A DNA stretch of 51,718 bases from Gammaproteobacteria bacterium. GTDB taxonomy: Bacteria; Pseudomonadota; Gammaproteobacteria; Arenicellales; Poriferihabitantaceae. Each line of letters begins with the position of its first letter. The first letter of the stretch is position 1. The notes below the pieces were generated by a model that saw only the letters and a program-made list of their open reading frames with translations, was not told the origin of the DNA and made no database searches. The DNA is taken from NCBI GenBank assembly GCA_028066695.1, contig JALCBG010000004.1:16014-67731 (forward strand), given 5' to 3'. Below are positions 36,117 through 48,313 of the stretch, piece after piece. The position numbers were made by a program, and so were the translations under genes.

Positions 36117-36141
36117 TGCTTGATTTTGCGCAATTTCGGCC

Positions 36142-37635
36142 TCAGTCCAGCCCGCCGACGCACAAATATTTCATCTCCAAATATTCGGCGATGCCGTGGC
36201 GCGAGCCCTCGCGCCCGATGCCGGACTGCTTGACTCCGCCGAAAGGCGCCTCGGCGGTGGAGAGGATGCCGGTGTTGATGCCGACCATGCCGTAATCCAG
36301 CGCCTCGGCGACGCGCCAGGCGCGCGCCAAATCGCGGCTGTAAAAATACGAGGCGAGGCCGAATTCGGTGGCGTTCGCCATTTCTATCACCGCGGCCTCG
36401 TCGTCAAAGCGAAACAGCGGCGCGAGCGGCCCGAAAGTCTCCTCGCGCGCGACTTTCATCTGCGCGGTCGCGCCGGTCAGGATGGTCGGCTGGAAATATC
36501 CGCCGCCGAGTTCGTGCCGGCCGCCGCCGAGCGCGACCTGCGCGCCGTGCCGCAGCGCGTCGGCGATGTGTTCCTCCACTTTCGCCACCGCGGCCTGGTC
36601 TATCAGCGGGCCCTGCGCGACGCCGTCTTCGCGCCCGTCTCCGACGCGCATATTTGCCACGGCCTCGGTCATTTTTTCGGCGAAGGCGTCATAGACGCCG
36701 CTTTGCACATAGATGCGGTTGCTGCACACGCAGGTCTGCCCGCCGTTGCGGTATTTGGAGAGAATCGCGCCGGCGACCGCGGCGTCAATATCGGCGTCGT
36801 CAAACACGATGAAGGGCGCGTTGCCGCCGAGTTCCAGCGAGACTTTGATGATGGAGTCGGCGCATTGGCGCATCAGCAGGCGGCCGATTTCGGTGGAGCC
36901 GGTGAAACTCAGGTGGCGCACCAGCGGGTTGGAGGTCATTTCCGCGCCGATTTCGCGCTCGTCGCCGGTGACCACATTGAACACCCCGTCGGGCACGCCG
37001 GCCTGCCGCGCCAATTCGCACAGCGCCAGCGCCGACAGCGGCGTCTGCGGCGCCGGCTTGACCACCACCGCGCAACCGGCGGCCATCGCCGGCCCGGCCT
37101 TGCGCGTGATCATCGCCGACGGGAAATTCCACGGCGTGATCGCCACGCACACGCCGACCGGCTGCTTCAGCACCAGCAGCCGCTTGTCGGCCTGGTGCTG
37201 CGGAATGGTCTCGCCGTAGACGCGCTTGGCCTCCTCGGCGAACCACTCCAAAAACGAGGCCGCATAGGTGATTTCGCCGCGCGATTCCGCCAGCGGTTTG
37301 CCCTGCTCCAGCGTCATCAGCAGCGCCAGATCCTCCTGATTTTCCAGCATCAGGTCGTGCCAGCGGCGCAAAGTCGCGGCGCGCTCTTTCGCCAGCAACG
37401 CGCGCCAGCCAATCTGCGCTGCATGCGCGGCTTCAATCGCGCGGCGCGTCTCAGCCGCGCCCATGTGCGGCACACGCGCCAAATGCGCGCCGTCGGCCGG
37501 ATTGACCACATCCATGGTCGCGCCGCCGTCGGCGTCGCGCCACTCGCCGCCGATGTAGCCCTGCGCGCGCAGCAGCGCCGGGTTGCGAAACGCGCCGGCG
37601 TCAAGCGCGGCGGCGGGCGGGCGAATGTCGTTCAT
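36142..37635 (-). CDS. gabD: Succinate-semialdehyde dehydrogenase, GabD-type
   Basis: Aldehyde dehydrogenase that oxidises succinate semialdehyde to succinate, the last step of GABA (and putrescine-derived) breakdown; 497 residues. Seen: YIGGEW, the cofactor region ITPWNFPSAMITRKAGPAMAAG and FTGSTEIGR, the catalytic Glu in VSLELGGNAPFIVF, and the catalytic Cys in NGGQTCVCSNR. ETFGPLAPL and FGGVKQSGIGREGSRHG complete the family pattern. The polyamine importer in the same window fits a putrescine-to-succinate route, though no transaminase is present. The leader consists of tandem 10-base repeats and has no SD. Confidence 0.9.
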   Translation of the reverse strand: MNDIRPPAAALDAGAFRNPALLRAQGYIGGEWRDADGGATMDVVNPADGAHLARVPHMGAAETRRAIEAAHAAQIGWRALLAKERAATLRRWHDLMLENQEDLALLMTLEQGKPLAESRGEITYAASFLEWFAEEAKRVYGETIPQHQADKRLLVLKQPVGVCVAITPWNFPSAMITRKAGPAMAAGCAVVVKPAPQTPLSALALCELARQAGVPDGVFNVVTGDEREIGAEMTSNPLVRHLSFTGSTEIGRLLMRQCADSIIKVSLELGGNAPFIVFDDADIDAAVAGAILSKYRNGGQTCVCSNRIYVQSGVYDAFAEKMTEAVANMRVGDGREDGVAQGPLIDQAAVAKVEEHIADALRHGAQVALGGGRHELGGGYFQPTILTGATAQMKVAREETFGPLAPLFRFDDEAAVIEMANATEFGLASYFYSRDLARAWRVAEALDYGMVGINTGILSTAEAPFGGVKQSGIGREGSRHGIAEYLEMKYLCVGGLD

Positions 37636-38973
<1,338 letters not shown>

Positions 38974-38985
38974 TCAGCGCGTCAG

Positions 38986-39022
38986 AAAAAACAGCGCGGG
39001 CACGGCGCGCCGGGCGCCCCGC
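38986..39022 (-). terminator. Intrinsic terminator between hflC and purA
   Basis: On the minus strand GCGGGGC (39022-39016) pairs with GCCCGC (39001-38996) with one bulge, enclosing a GC-rich inner stem. It is followed within a few bases by TTTTTT (38991-38986). It starts right after the hflC stop codon and would limit read-through into purA. Confidence 0.6.
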
Positions 39023-39901
39023 TCAGTTGCCCGATCCGGCCTGCGACTGCTTGAAATAGCGGAAGAAATCCGAGGTCGGATCAATGACCATCAGGTTGTC
39101 CGGGCTGTTAAACGCCTGTTTGTAGGCGTTCAAACTGCGGTAGAGGTTGTAGAACTCGCGGTCGCGGCGGTAGGCGCGCGCGTAGATTTCGGTGGCCGAC
39201 GCGTCGCCTTCGCCGCGCAGGCGCTGCCCGTCGCGCTCGGCGTTTGCCAGCATGATCTGCCGGCGGCGGTCGGCTTCGGCGCGGATTTTTTCGGCTTCCT
39301 CCTCGCCCTGCGCGCGCAATTCCTTGGCGACGCGCTCGCGCTCGGCGTTCATGCGGTCATACACGCGCTCGCTGATCGCCGGGTCCAGATCCACCCGCTT
39401 CAGGCGGACATCAATGATTTCAATGCCGAGGCTGGCCGCGTCCTCGTCCATCGCCAGGCGCACCAGGTCCATGATCTCGGTGCGGTCGCCGGAGATCACT
39501 TCCTGCACGCTGCGCTGCCCGAATTCCTTGCGCAAACTGTCATTGACGCGCTGCGACAGGCGCGAGCGCGCGTTTGCCTGGCGCCCCTGCAGCCGCGTGT
39601 AATACTGGTGCACGTCGCGGATGCGCCACTTGACGAAGGAATCCACCACCAGGTTTTTCTTTTCGCCGGTCAGGTAGAGTTCCGGGTCGGCGTCCATGGT
39701 CTGCACGCGGCTATCAAAATACTGCACGTTGTTGATGAACGGAATCTTGAAGTGCAGGCCCGGCGCAATGTCGGATTTGACGATCTCGCCGAACTTGAAG
39801 ACGATGGCTTTTTCGCGCTCGTCCACGAAGAACACCGAGGACCACAGCAGCGCGCCGCCGATCGCGGCCAGCGCCAGAAAAAGAATGCTCTTGGTTTTCA
39901 T
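39023..39901 (-). CDS. hflC: FtsH-regulating membrane protein HflC
   Basis: SPFH/band-7 protein that forms the periplasmic HflKC complex around the FtsH protease; 292 residues. One N-terminal membrane helix (about 5-24) is followed by the SPFH domain (VDEREKAIVFKFGEIV, PGLHFKIPFINNVQYFDSRVQT) and a long charged coiled-coil (about 185-255, NAERERVAKELRAQGEEEAEKI). The ATG directly follows the hflK stop with no gap. Confidence 0.95.
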   Translation of the reverse strand: MKTKSILFLALAAIGGALLWSSVFFVDEREKAIVFKFGEIVKSDIAPGLHFKIPFINNVQYFDSRVQTMDADPELYLTGEKKNLVVDSFVKWRIRDVHQYYTRLQGRQANARSRLSQRVNDSLRKEFGQRSVQEVISGDRTEIMDLVRLAMDEDAASLGIEIIDVRLKRVDLDPAISERVYDRMNAERERVAKELRAQGEEEAEKIRAEADRRRQIMLANAERDGQRLRGEGDASATEIYARAYRRDREFYNLYRSLNAYKQAFNSPDNLMVIDPTSDFFRYFKQSQAGSGN

Positions 39902-41176
39902 TTAATTGCTCCCGCTGCGGCTGTTGCGCGTGCTGTTGCGGTCCGAGGCGCGGCCGGTCGTATTGAACCCGTCAATGGCGGAGGGCGGGACCGCGCCCGC
40001 GCCACTTTCCGGCGGCAATCCGCGCGCCACCGCTTCGGCGCGGTTGCGCAGCAACTGGTCCAGCGGCAAATACATCACGCTGTTGCCGCTCTTTTGGTCG
40101 ATCATCATCTTGCTGGAATTCCCCAGCACCTGCTCCATCGCCTCCAAATACAGGCGGTCGCGGGTTACCGCCGGCGCTTTCGCGTATTCGGCCAGCACCT
40201 GCTCAAAACGCGCGGCCTCGCCCTCGGCCTGCGCCACGGTGGCTTCGCGGTAGGCCTCGGCCTCCTGCAGAATTCGCGCGGCAAAACCGCGCGCCTTCGG
40301 GATGATGTCGTTGGCGTATGCCTGCGCCAGGTTTTTGATGCGCTCCTCGTCCTCGCGCGCGCGCACCACGTCGTCAAACGCGTTCTTCACCTGCTGCGGC
40401 GGCTGCGCGTTTTGCATCTCCACGGTGCGCACATTGATGCCGGTCTTGTAGCGGTCCAAAATGCGCTGCACCAGCGACTTGGTCTCGGCGGCGAGTTGCG
40501 CGCGCCCTTCGGTGATGGCGAAATCCATGGTGCTGCGCCCGACGATTTCGCGCACCGCGCTTTCGGTCGCCTGGCGCACCGTGGTCTCGGCCATGCTGCG
40601 CTGGGTGAATTCGCTCACATTGAAAAGCAGGTCGGTCGGGTCCTTGATGTCGTATTGCACCGCGAACTGCACATCAATGATGTTTTCGTCCTGGGTCAGC
40701 ATCAGCGCCTCGCGCGGCACCGAGGTCAGCGTGCTCGCGCCCTTGCGGTAGCCGACCTCCACCGTGTTGACGGTCTGCGTGTTGATGATCTCCACCTCTT
40801 CAATCGGCGCCGGAATGTGCCAGTGCAGCCCGGCGTCCTTGGTCTCCTGGTATTTGCCGAAGCGCAATTCAATCGCCTGCTCGCCCTGATCCACGGTGTA
40901 GACGCCGCTGAACAGCCAGAAACCGATGACCGCCAGCGCGATCAGGCCGAGCATGCCGCCGCCGGGCAAACCGAAGCCGCGTCCGCCGTCTCCATCGCGC
41001 CCGCCGCCGCCGCGACGCCCGCCCAACAGCGCCTCAACGCGGTTTTTCAGTTCGCGGAAAATTTCGTCCAGGTCGGGCGGCGCGTTGCGGCGTTGCCGGC
41101 GCGACCACGGATCGCGGTCGTCGGGGCCGCCGGGCCCACCATTGGGGCCGCTCGAATCGGGTTGTTTCCAGGGCAT
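39902..41176 (-). CDS. hflK: FtsH-regulating membrane protein HflK
   Basis: Partner of HflC, 424 residues. A cytoplasmic N-tail rich in Gly, Pro and Asn opens MPWKQPDSSGPNGG, close to E. coli HflK (MAWNQPGNNG). A membrane helix follows (LIALAVIGFWLFSGVY), then the SPFH domain (VDQGEQAIELRFGKYQETKDAGLHWHIPAPIE) and coiled coil. ATG 41176 gives the family's start. An upstream ATG at 41215 sits inside the TATGAT promoter hexamer and is unlikely. Confidence 0.94.
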   Translation of the reverse strand: MPWKQPDSSGPNGGPGGPDDRDPWSRRQRRNAPPDLDEIFRELKNRVEALLGGRRGGGGRDGDGGRGFGLPGGGMLGLIALAVIGFWLFSGVYTVDQGEQAIELRFGKYQETKDAGLHWHIPAPIEEVEIINTQTVNTVEVGYRKGASTLTSVPREALMLTQDENIIDVQFAVQYDIKDPTDLLFNVSEFTQRSMAETTVRQATESAVREIVGRSTMDFAITEGRAQLAAETKSLVQRILDRYKTGINVRTVEMQNAQPPQQVKNAFDDVVRAREDEERIKNLAQAYANDIIPKARGFAARILQEAEAYREATVAQAEGEAARFEQVLAEYAKAPAVTRDRLYLEAMEQVLGNSSKMMIDQKSGNSVMYLPLDQLLRNRAEAVARGLPPESGAGAVPPSAIDGFNTTGRASDRNSTRNSRSGSN

Positions 41177-41210
41177 GAAGGAATCCGGGTGGATGTTGGG
41201 AGGGGGCGAA

Positions 41211-41216
41211 ATCATA
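41211..41216 (-). promoter_or_regulatory. TATGAT -10 of hflKC
   Basis: TATGAT on the minus strand, 34 bases before the hflK ATG, matching the hexamers at 14122 and 17645. No -35 is clear. Confidence 0.45.
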
Positions 41217-41315
41217 ACACAGCGCGCGTTTTGAAATGCCGCGGGCAAGCGCGCATGCGCGCGACCGGCGGCGACTGCGCCGGCGCGCGCACTGATTTGC
41301 GGGAGAACGGGGAAT

Positions 41316-41358
41316 GCGCCCGCGAGAACCGGCCGTAATTGCCGGTCGCCGCGGGCGC
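41316..41358 (-). terminator. Large two-part hairpin after glnA
   Basis: Outer arms GCGCCCGCG (41316) and CGCGGGCGC (41350), a symmetric 3-by-3 internal loop, then ACCGGC/GCCGGT and a seven-base loop: 15 paired bases. It begins five bases past the glnA stop. There is no U tract. Likely the glnA 3' end. Confidence 0.6.
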
Positions 41359-41363
41359 GCGGA

Positions 41364-42782
41364 TCAGACCCCGTAATACATGTCAAACTCGCACGGGTGC
41401 GTTTCCATGCGCAGGCGGGTGACCTCGGCCATCTTCATCGCGATGTAGCCGTCGATCATGTCGTCGCTCATCACCCCGCCCGCTTTCAGGAACTCGCGGT
41501 CTTTGTCAAGCGCTTCCAGCGCGACATCCAGGCCCGGCGCAACCGTCGGAATCTTCTTCAGTTGCTCTTCCGGCAGCGTGTACAGGTCGTGGTCGCTCGG
41601 CTTGCCCGGATCAATCTTGTTCTGGATGCCGTCCAAGCCGGCCATCAGCAGCGCGGCGAACGCGAAATACGGGTTCGCCGACGAGTCCGGGAAGCGCGCC
41701 TCAATGCGCCGCCCTTTCGGGTTCGCCGAATGCGGAATGCGGCAGGACACCGAGCGGTTGCGCGCCGAATAGGCGAGTTGAATCGGCGCCTCAAAGCCCG
41801 GCACCAGACGCTTGTAACTGTTGGTGCTGGCGTTGGTGAAGGCGTTGAGCGCGCGCGCGTGGCGGAAGATGCCGCCGATGTAATACAGCGCTTCCTGGCT
41901 CAGGTTGCCGTATTCCTTGCCGTCAAAGATGTTCTTGCCGCCCTTGAAGATGGACTGGTTGACATGCAGCCCGTTGCCGTTGTCGCCGACTATCGGCTTC
42001 GGCATGAAGGTCGCCGTCATATTGTGGTTGTGGGCGACATTGTGCACCACATATTTCAGGATCTGCACTTCGTCGGCCTTTTTCACCATGGTATTGAAAC
42101 CGGTGCCGATTTCGGCCTGCCCGGCGGTGCCCACTTCGTGGTTGTGCGCCTCGGTGACGACGCCCATGTCGTTGAGGAGCAGGCACATCACCCCGCGCAC
42201 ATCCGCCTGGCTGTCGGTCGGCGGCGACTGGAAGTAGCCGCCCTTGACGCGCGGGCGGTGGCCGGAGTTGCCCTCTTCACCCTCTTCTTTGTAGTCCTTG
42301 GCGCTGTTCCAGGCTGCCTCCTTGGAATCGATCTCGTAGAAGGCGCTGCCCATCTCACCGCCCCACTGCACCGAATCAAAGATGAAGAACTCGCTTTCGG
42401 GGCCGAAGTAGGCCTGGTCGCCGACGCCGCTGGAGGAAAGATACTCCTCCGCCTTCTTGGCGACCGAGCGCGGGTCGCGCTCATAGGGTTTCATGTCCGG
42501 ATGGACCACATCGCAGCGGAAGTTGACCGTGTTTTCCTGGTAGAACGGGTCCACCACCGCGGACGCGGCGTCGGGAATCAAAAGCATGTCGGAGTCGTTG
42601 ATGCCCCTCCAACCTGCGATGGACGAACCGTCAAACGGCTTGCCCTCCTTAAAAACTTTCTCGTCCATCGCCGCTACCGGAAAGGTATTGTGCCGCTCCT
42701 TGCCGACGGTGTCGGTAAAGCGGAAATCGACGAATTTGGCTTCGCTCTCGCGAATGAGTTTCATGGCGTCTGATGCGGACAT
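41364..42782 (-). CDS. glnA: Glutamine synthetase, type I
   Basis: ATP-dependent ligation of ammonia to glutamate; 472 residues, forming a dodecamer. Seen: [22 protein letters not shown], the metal/ATP region [29 protein letters not shown], the histidine loop [13 protein letters not shown], and [23 protein letters not shown] matches the adenylylation site of enterobacterial GS (Tyr kept), so control by GlnE is likely. ATG 42782 has GAGG nine bases upstream. The frame extends to 43004, but that part covers the promoter region. Confidence 0.96.
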   Translation of the reverse strand: MSASDAMKLIRESEAKFVDFRFTDTVGKERHNTFPVAAMDEKVFKEGKPFDGSSIAGWRGINDSDMLLIPDAASAVVDPFYQENTVNFRCDVVHPDMKPYERDPRSVAKKAEEYLSSSGVGDQAYFGPESEFFIFDSVQWGGEMGSAFYEIDSKEAAWNSAKDYKEEGEEGNSGHRPRVKGGYFQSPPTDSQADVRGVMCLLLNDMGVVTEAHNHEVGTAGQAEIGTGFNTMVKKADEVQILKYVVHNVAHNHNMTATFMPKPIVGDNGNGLHVNQSIFKGGKNIFDGKEYGNLSQEALYYIGGIFRHARALNAFTNASTNSYKRLVPGFEAPIQLAYSARNRSVSCRIPHSANPKGRRIEARFPDSSANPYFAFAALLMAGLDGIQNKIDPGKPSDHDLYTLPEEQLKKIPTVAPGLDVALEALDKDREFLKAGGVMSDDMIDGYIAMKMAEVTRLRMETHPCEFDMYYGV

Positions 42783-42887
42783 TGTTGTTGACCTCGGTTG
42801 TGGGGTTGTGGTGGTGAAATTGGCGGGAAATTCAACGGCAAAACGGGCTGCCGCGCGGCGGGCGAACCGCCCCGCCGCCGCTCGCGG

Positions 42888-42896
42888 AGTGTAGCA
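42888..42896 (-). promoter_or_regulatory. Extended -10 promoter of glnA
   Basis: On the minus strand TGC-TACACT, about 105 bases before the ATG. A second candidate, TATAGC, lies at 42926-42921. I looked for a sigma-54 GG-N10-GC site and found none with the right spacing. Confidence 0.45.
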
Positions 42897-42919
42897 CATA
42901 CCATATTTCGCGCGGAAAG

Positions 42920-42928
42920 TGCTATACT
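42920..42928 (+). promoter_or_regulatory. Extended -10 promoter of the carbonic anhydrase-SulP operon
   Basis: TGC-TATACT, a near-perfect extended -10, 51 bases before the ATG at 42980. Its complement contains TATAGC toward glnA, so the site may fire both ways. Confidence 0.55.
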
Positions 42929-42979
42929 GCGCGCCGCAATCTGCCATTTTGCCACAAATTTCGCATATTGTTAATAAGC

Positions 42980-43393
42980 ATGAATCCGCCCGCTTCCGCC
43001 GCAAAAAATGCCGCCGCGCGCCGCGAAAATGCGCCGCGGGAAAATCTGGATAAATGGTTTGGCGCGATGCAAAGCGGCGCGCCGGAGGCGCTGGCCGCGC
43101 TTTACGACGAGGCCGCGACCTTTCTGCCGACGCTTTCCGCGGAATGCAAGCGCGGCAGGGCCGAGACCGACGAATATTTTGATTACCTCCTGAAAATCTA
43201 CAACCGCTGCGAGATTGTGGAGGAAAATGTGCAGTGGCTCGACGACGACACCTATCTGCATTCGGGCTTTTATGACTTTTGCCACATTGACGGCTCGCGC
43301 ACGCCGGCGCGCTTCACTTTCATCTGGGAGCACGACGGCGGCCGCTGGCGCATCATCCACCATCACTCCTCGCTGAAACCGGGGGCGGCATGA
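42980..43393 (+). CDS. Iota-class carbonic-anhydrase-like protein (COG4337/CaMKII-AD fold)
   Basis: 137 residues, one NTF2/CaMKII-association-type domain, often labelled SgcJ/EcaC oxidoreductase or DUF4440. The hallmarks of iota carbonic anhydrases are visible: [13 protein letters not shown] (LPTLS 49-53), EYFDYL (65-70), [17 protein letters not shown] (110-126) and the C-terminal HHHSS (127-131) followed by x2-P. These Thr, Tyr, His and Ser positions form the bicarbonate site in the metal-free members, as I recall. No signal peptide, so it should be cytoplasmic. The stop codon overlaps the SulP start (ATGA), so the two are translated together. Predicted role: CO2/bicarbonate interconversion beside an anion transporter. 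Not proven by sequence alone. Confidence 0.8.
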   Translation: MNPPASAAKNAAARRENAPRENLDKWFGAMQSGAPEALAALYDEAATFLPTLSAECKRGRAETDEYFDYLLKIYNRCEIVEENVQWLDDDTYLHSGFYDFCHIDGSRTPARFTFIWEHDGGRWRIIHHHSSLKPGAA

Positions 43394-45138
43394 GCAGCAA
43401 AGCGGCCATCGCCAAGCGCAAGAAACGCCAGCGCACCATATTCTTCCGCCGCGCGCGAAACGCGCTGCTCACCTTGCGCGGCGACATCTTCGGCGGCTGC
43501 ACCGCCGCGGTGGTGGCGCTGCCGCTTTGCATCGCCTTCGGCGTGACTTCCGGGCTGGGTCCGATCGCCGGCCTCTACGGCTCCATCGGCGTCGGTTTTT
43601 TCGCCGCGCTTTGCGGCGGCTCGCGCGTGCAAATTTCGGGGCCGACCGGTCCGATGGCGATCGTCATGGCCGCGATCCTCACCCAATACGGCGGCAATGC
43701 CGCCAACATCTTCGCCATCGTCATGCTGGCCGGCGCGTTCCAACTGGTGATCGGCTGGGCCGGCATCGGCCGCTACATCGCCTACATGCCCTATTCGGTG
43801 GTCTCCGGTTTCATCTCGGGCATCGGCATGATCATTCTCATCGTGCAGTTCCTGCCGGCGATCGGCGCGCCGGCCGGCGGCGGCCCGATGGCAACGCTGA
43901 GCAAAGTTCCCGACGCGCTGGTCAACCTAATGAACGAGCCGGCCGCCTTCAGCGTGCTGCTGCTGACCGGCATGACGCTGGCGATCAGCGTGTATTGGCC
44001 GAGGTGGCTGCGCGGCCTGCTGCCGGCGCCGCTCGCCGGGCTGGTCATCGGCACCGGCGTGGTCATCTTTTTGCAGGACGCCGCCGGCAACAAATGGCTG
44101 GACATGATTCGCTCGTTCAGCGGAATCGCGGCGCTCATGAACGCGCCGACCATCGGCGAAGTCCCGACCGGACTGCCGAAGTTGTATCTCGGGGAGATTC
44201 TCGGGGTGCTGACGCCGAGCCGAATCATTGACCTGATGCGCCCGGCGGTGCTGCTGGCGGTGCTCTCCTCCATTGAGAGTTTGCTGACCGCGCTGGTCGC
44301 CGATTCGGTCACGCGCACGCGCCACAATTCCGACAAGGAGTTGCGCGGCCAGGGCATCGGCAACATGTTCTCCGGACTGATCGGCGGCCTGCCCGGCGCC
44401 GGCGCCACCACGCGCACCGTGGTCAACGCGCGCGCCGGCAGCAGCACGCGCCTGTCCGGCATGATTCATTCCACGGTGCTGCTCGGCATCGTGCTCGGCT
44501 TCGGCGAATTGGCCGGGCGCATTCCGCTGGCGGTGCTCGCCGGCATCCTGCTGAAAATCGGCTGGGACGGCATTGACTGGCGCTATGTGCTGCACATTCG
44601 CGCGCTGCCGCGCGGCCAGGTAATCGTCATGCTGACCACGCTGATTCTGACCGTGTTCGTGGACCTGGTCTCGGCGGTGGTGGTCGGCGTGGTCATCGCC
44701 ACCTTCGTCACCGCCGAGTGGATGGAGAAGGAAGAGGTGAGCAACCTCAACGCGAAGTTCCTGCGGCGCGGGCGGATTTCGGTGGTCTCGCTCACCGGCA
44801 GTTATTCGCACGCATCGGCGCGCGAGATGGTGTCCATCGTCAGCGCCGAAATTGAACTGCGCCGCGTGCTGGTGTTTGACCTCACCGAGACCACGCACAT
44901 GGACACCAGCAACATTTTCGCGGTGGAGGAAATCATCACCACCGCGGTGGAAAAGGAAACCGAATGCGTGGTCGCGGTCAGCGAACTCACCGCCGGGTAT
45001 GTGGAGGACCTGAAATTCGCCGACAAAATCGGCGCGGCCAACATCAAGAGCAGCCGCGCCGCGGCGATTCGCTACGCCGGGGAAATCGCCGCGCGGCGGC
45101 GCACCCCGACCAAGATCAAGTTGATGGAGGATGCGTAG
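43390..45138 (+). CDS. SulP-family anion transporter with STAS domain
   Basis: 582 residues. A basic N-tail precedes about 12-14 membrane segments in the SulP fold. Family blocks: PLCIAFGVTSGLGPIAGLYG, VQISGPTGPMAIVMAAI and ESLLTALVADSVT, with QGIGNMFSGLIGGLPGAGAT before the middle helices. A STAS domain follows at about 460-570 (RGRISVVSLTGSYSHASA..., LVFDLTETTHMDTSN). SulP proteins carry sulfate, bicarbonate (BicA) or dicarboxylates. Coupling to a carbonic-anhydrase-like gene favours bicarbonate. The start ATG overlaps that gene by four bases. It ends seven bases from the convergent ligA. Confidence 0.9.
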   Translation: MSSKAAIAKRKKRQRTIFFRRARNALLTLRGDIFGGCTAAVVALPLCIAFGVTSGLGPIAGLYGSIGVGFFAALCGGSRVQISGPTGPMAIVMAAILTQYGGNAANIFAIVMLAGAFQLVIGWAGIGRYIAYMPYSVVSGFISGIGMIILIVQFLPAIGAPAGGGPMATLSKVPDALVNLMNEPAAFSVLLLTGMTLAISVYWPRWLRGLLPAPLAGLVIGTGVVIFLQDAAGNKWLDMIRSFSGIAALMNAPTIGEVPTGLPKLYLGEILGVLTPSRIIDLMRPAVLLAVLSSIESLLTALVADSVTRTRHNSDKELRGQGIGNMFSGLIGGLPGAGATTRTVVNARAGSSTRLSGMIHSTVLLGIVLGFGELAGRIPLAVLAGILLKIGWDGIDWRYVLHIRALPRGQVIVMLTTLILTVFVDLVSAVVVGVVIATFVTAEWMEKEEVSNLNAKFLRRGRISVVSLTGSYSHASAREMVSIVSAEIELRRVLVFDLTETTHMDTSNIFAVEEIITTAVEKETECVVAVSELTAGYVEDLKFADKIGAANIKSSRAAAIRYAGEIAARRRTPTKIKLMEDA

Positions 45139-45145
45139 CGCCCTC

Positions 45146-48309
<3,164 letters not shown>

Positions 48310-48313
48310 GCCG

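Noticed and set aside
42783-42979. Sigma-54 promoter for glnA
   Set aside because: TGGCA and TTGC elements occur near 42940-42955, but no GG and GC pair has the required 10-base spacing.
42783-43004. Extension of GlnA to 546 residues
   Set aside because: The added residues lie in the divergent promoter region and are not found in glutamine synthetases.
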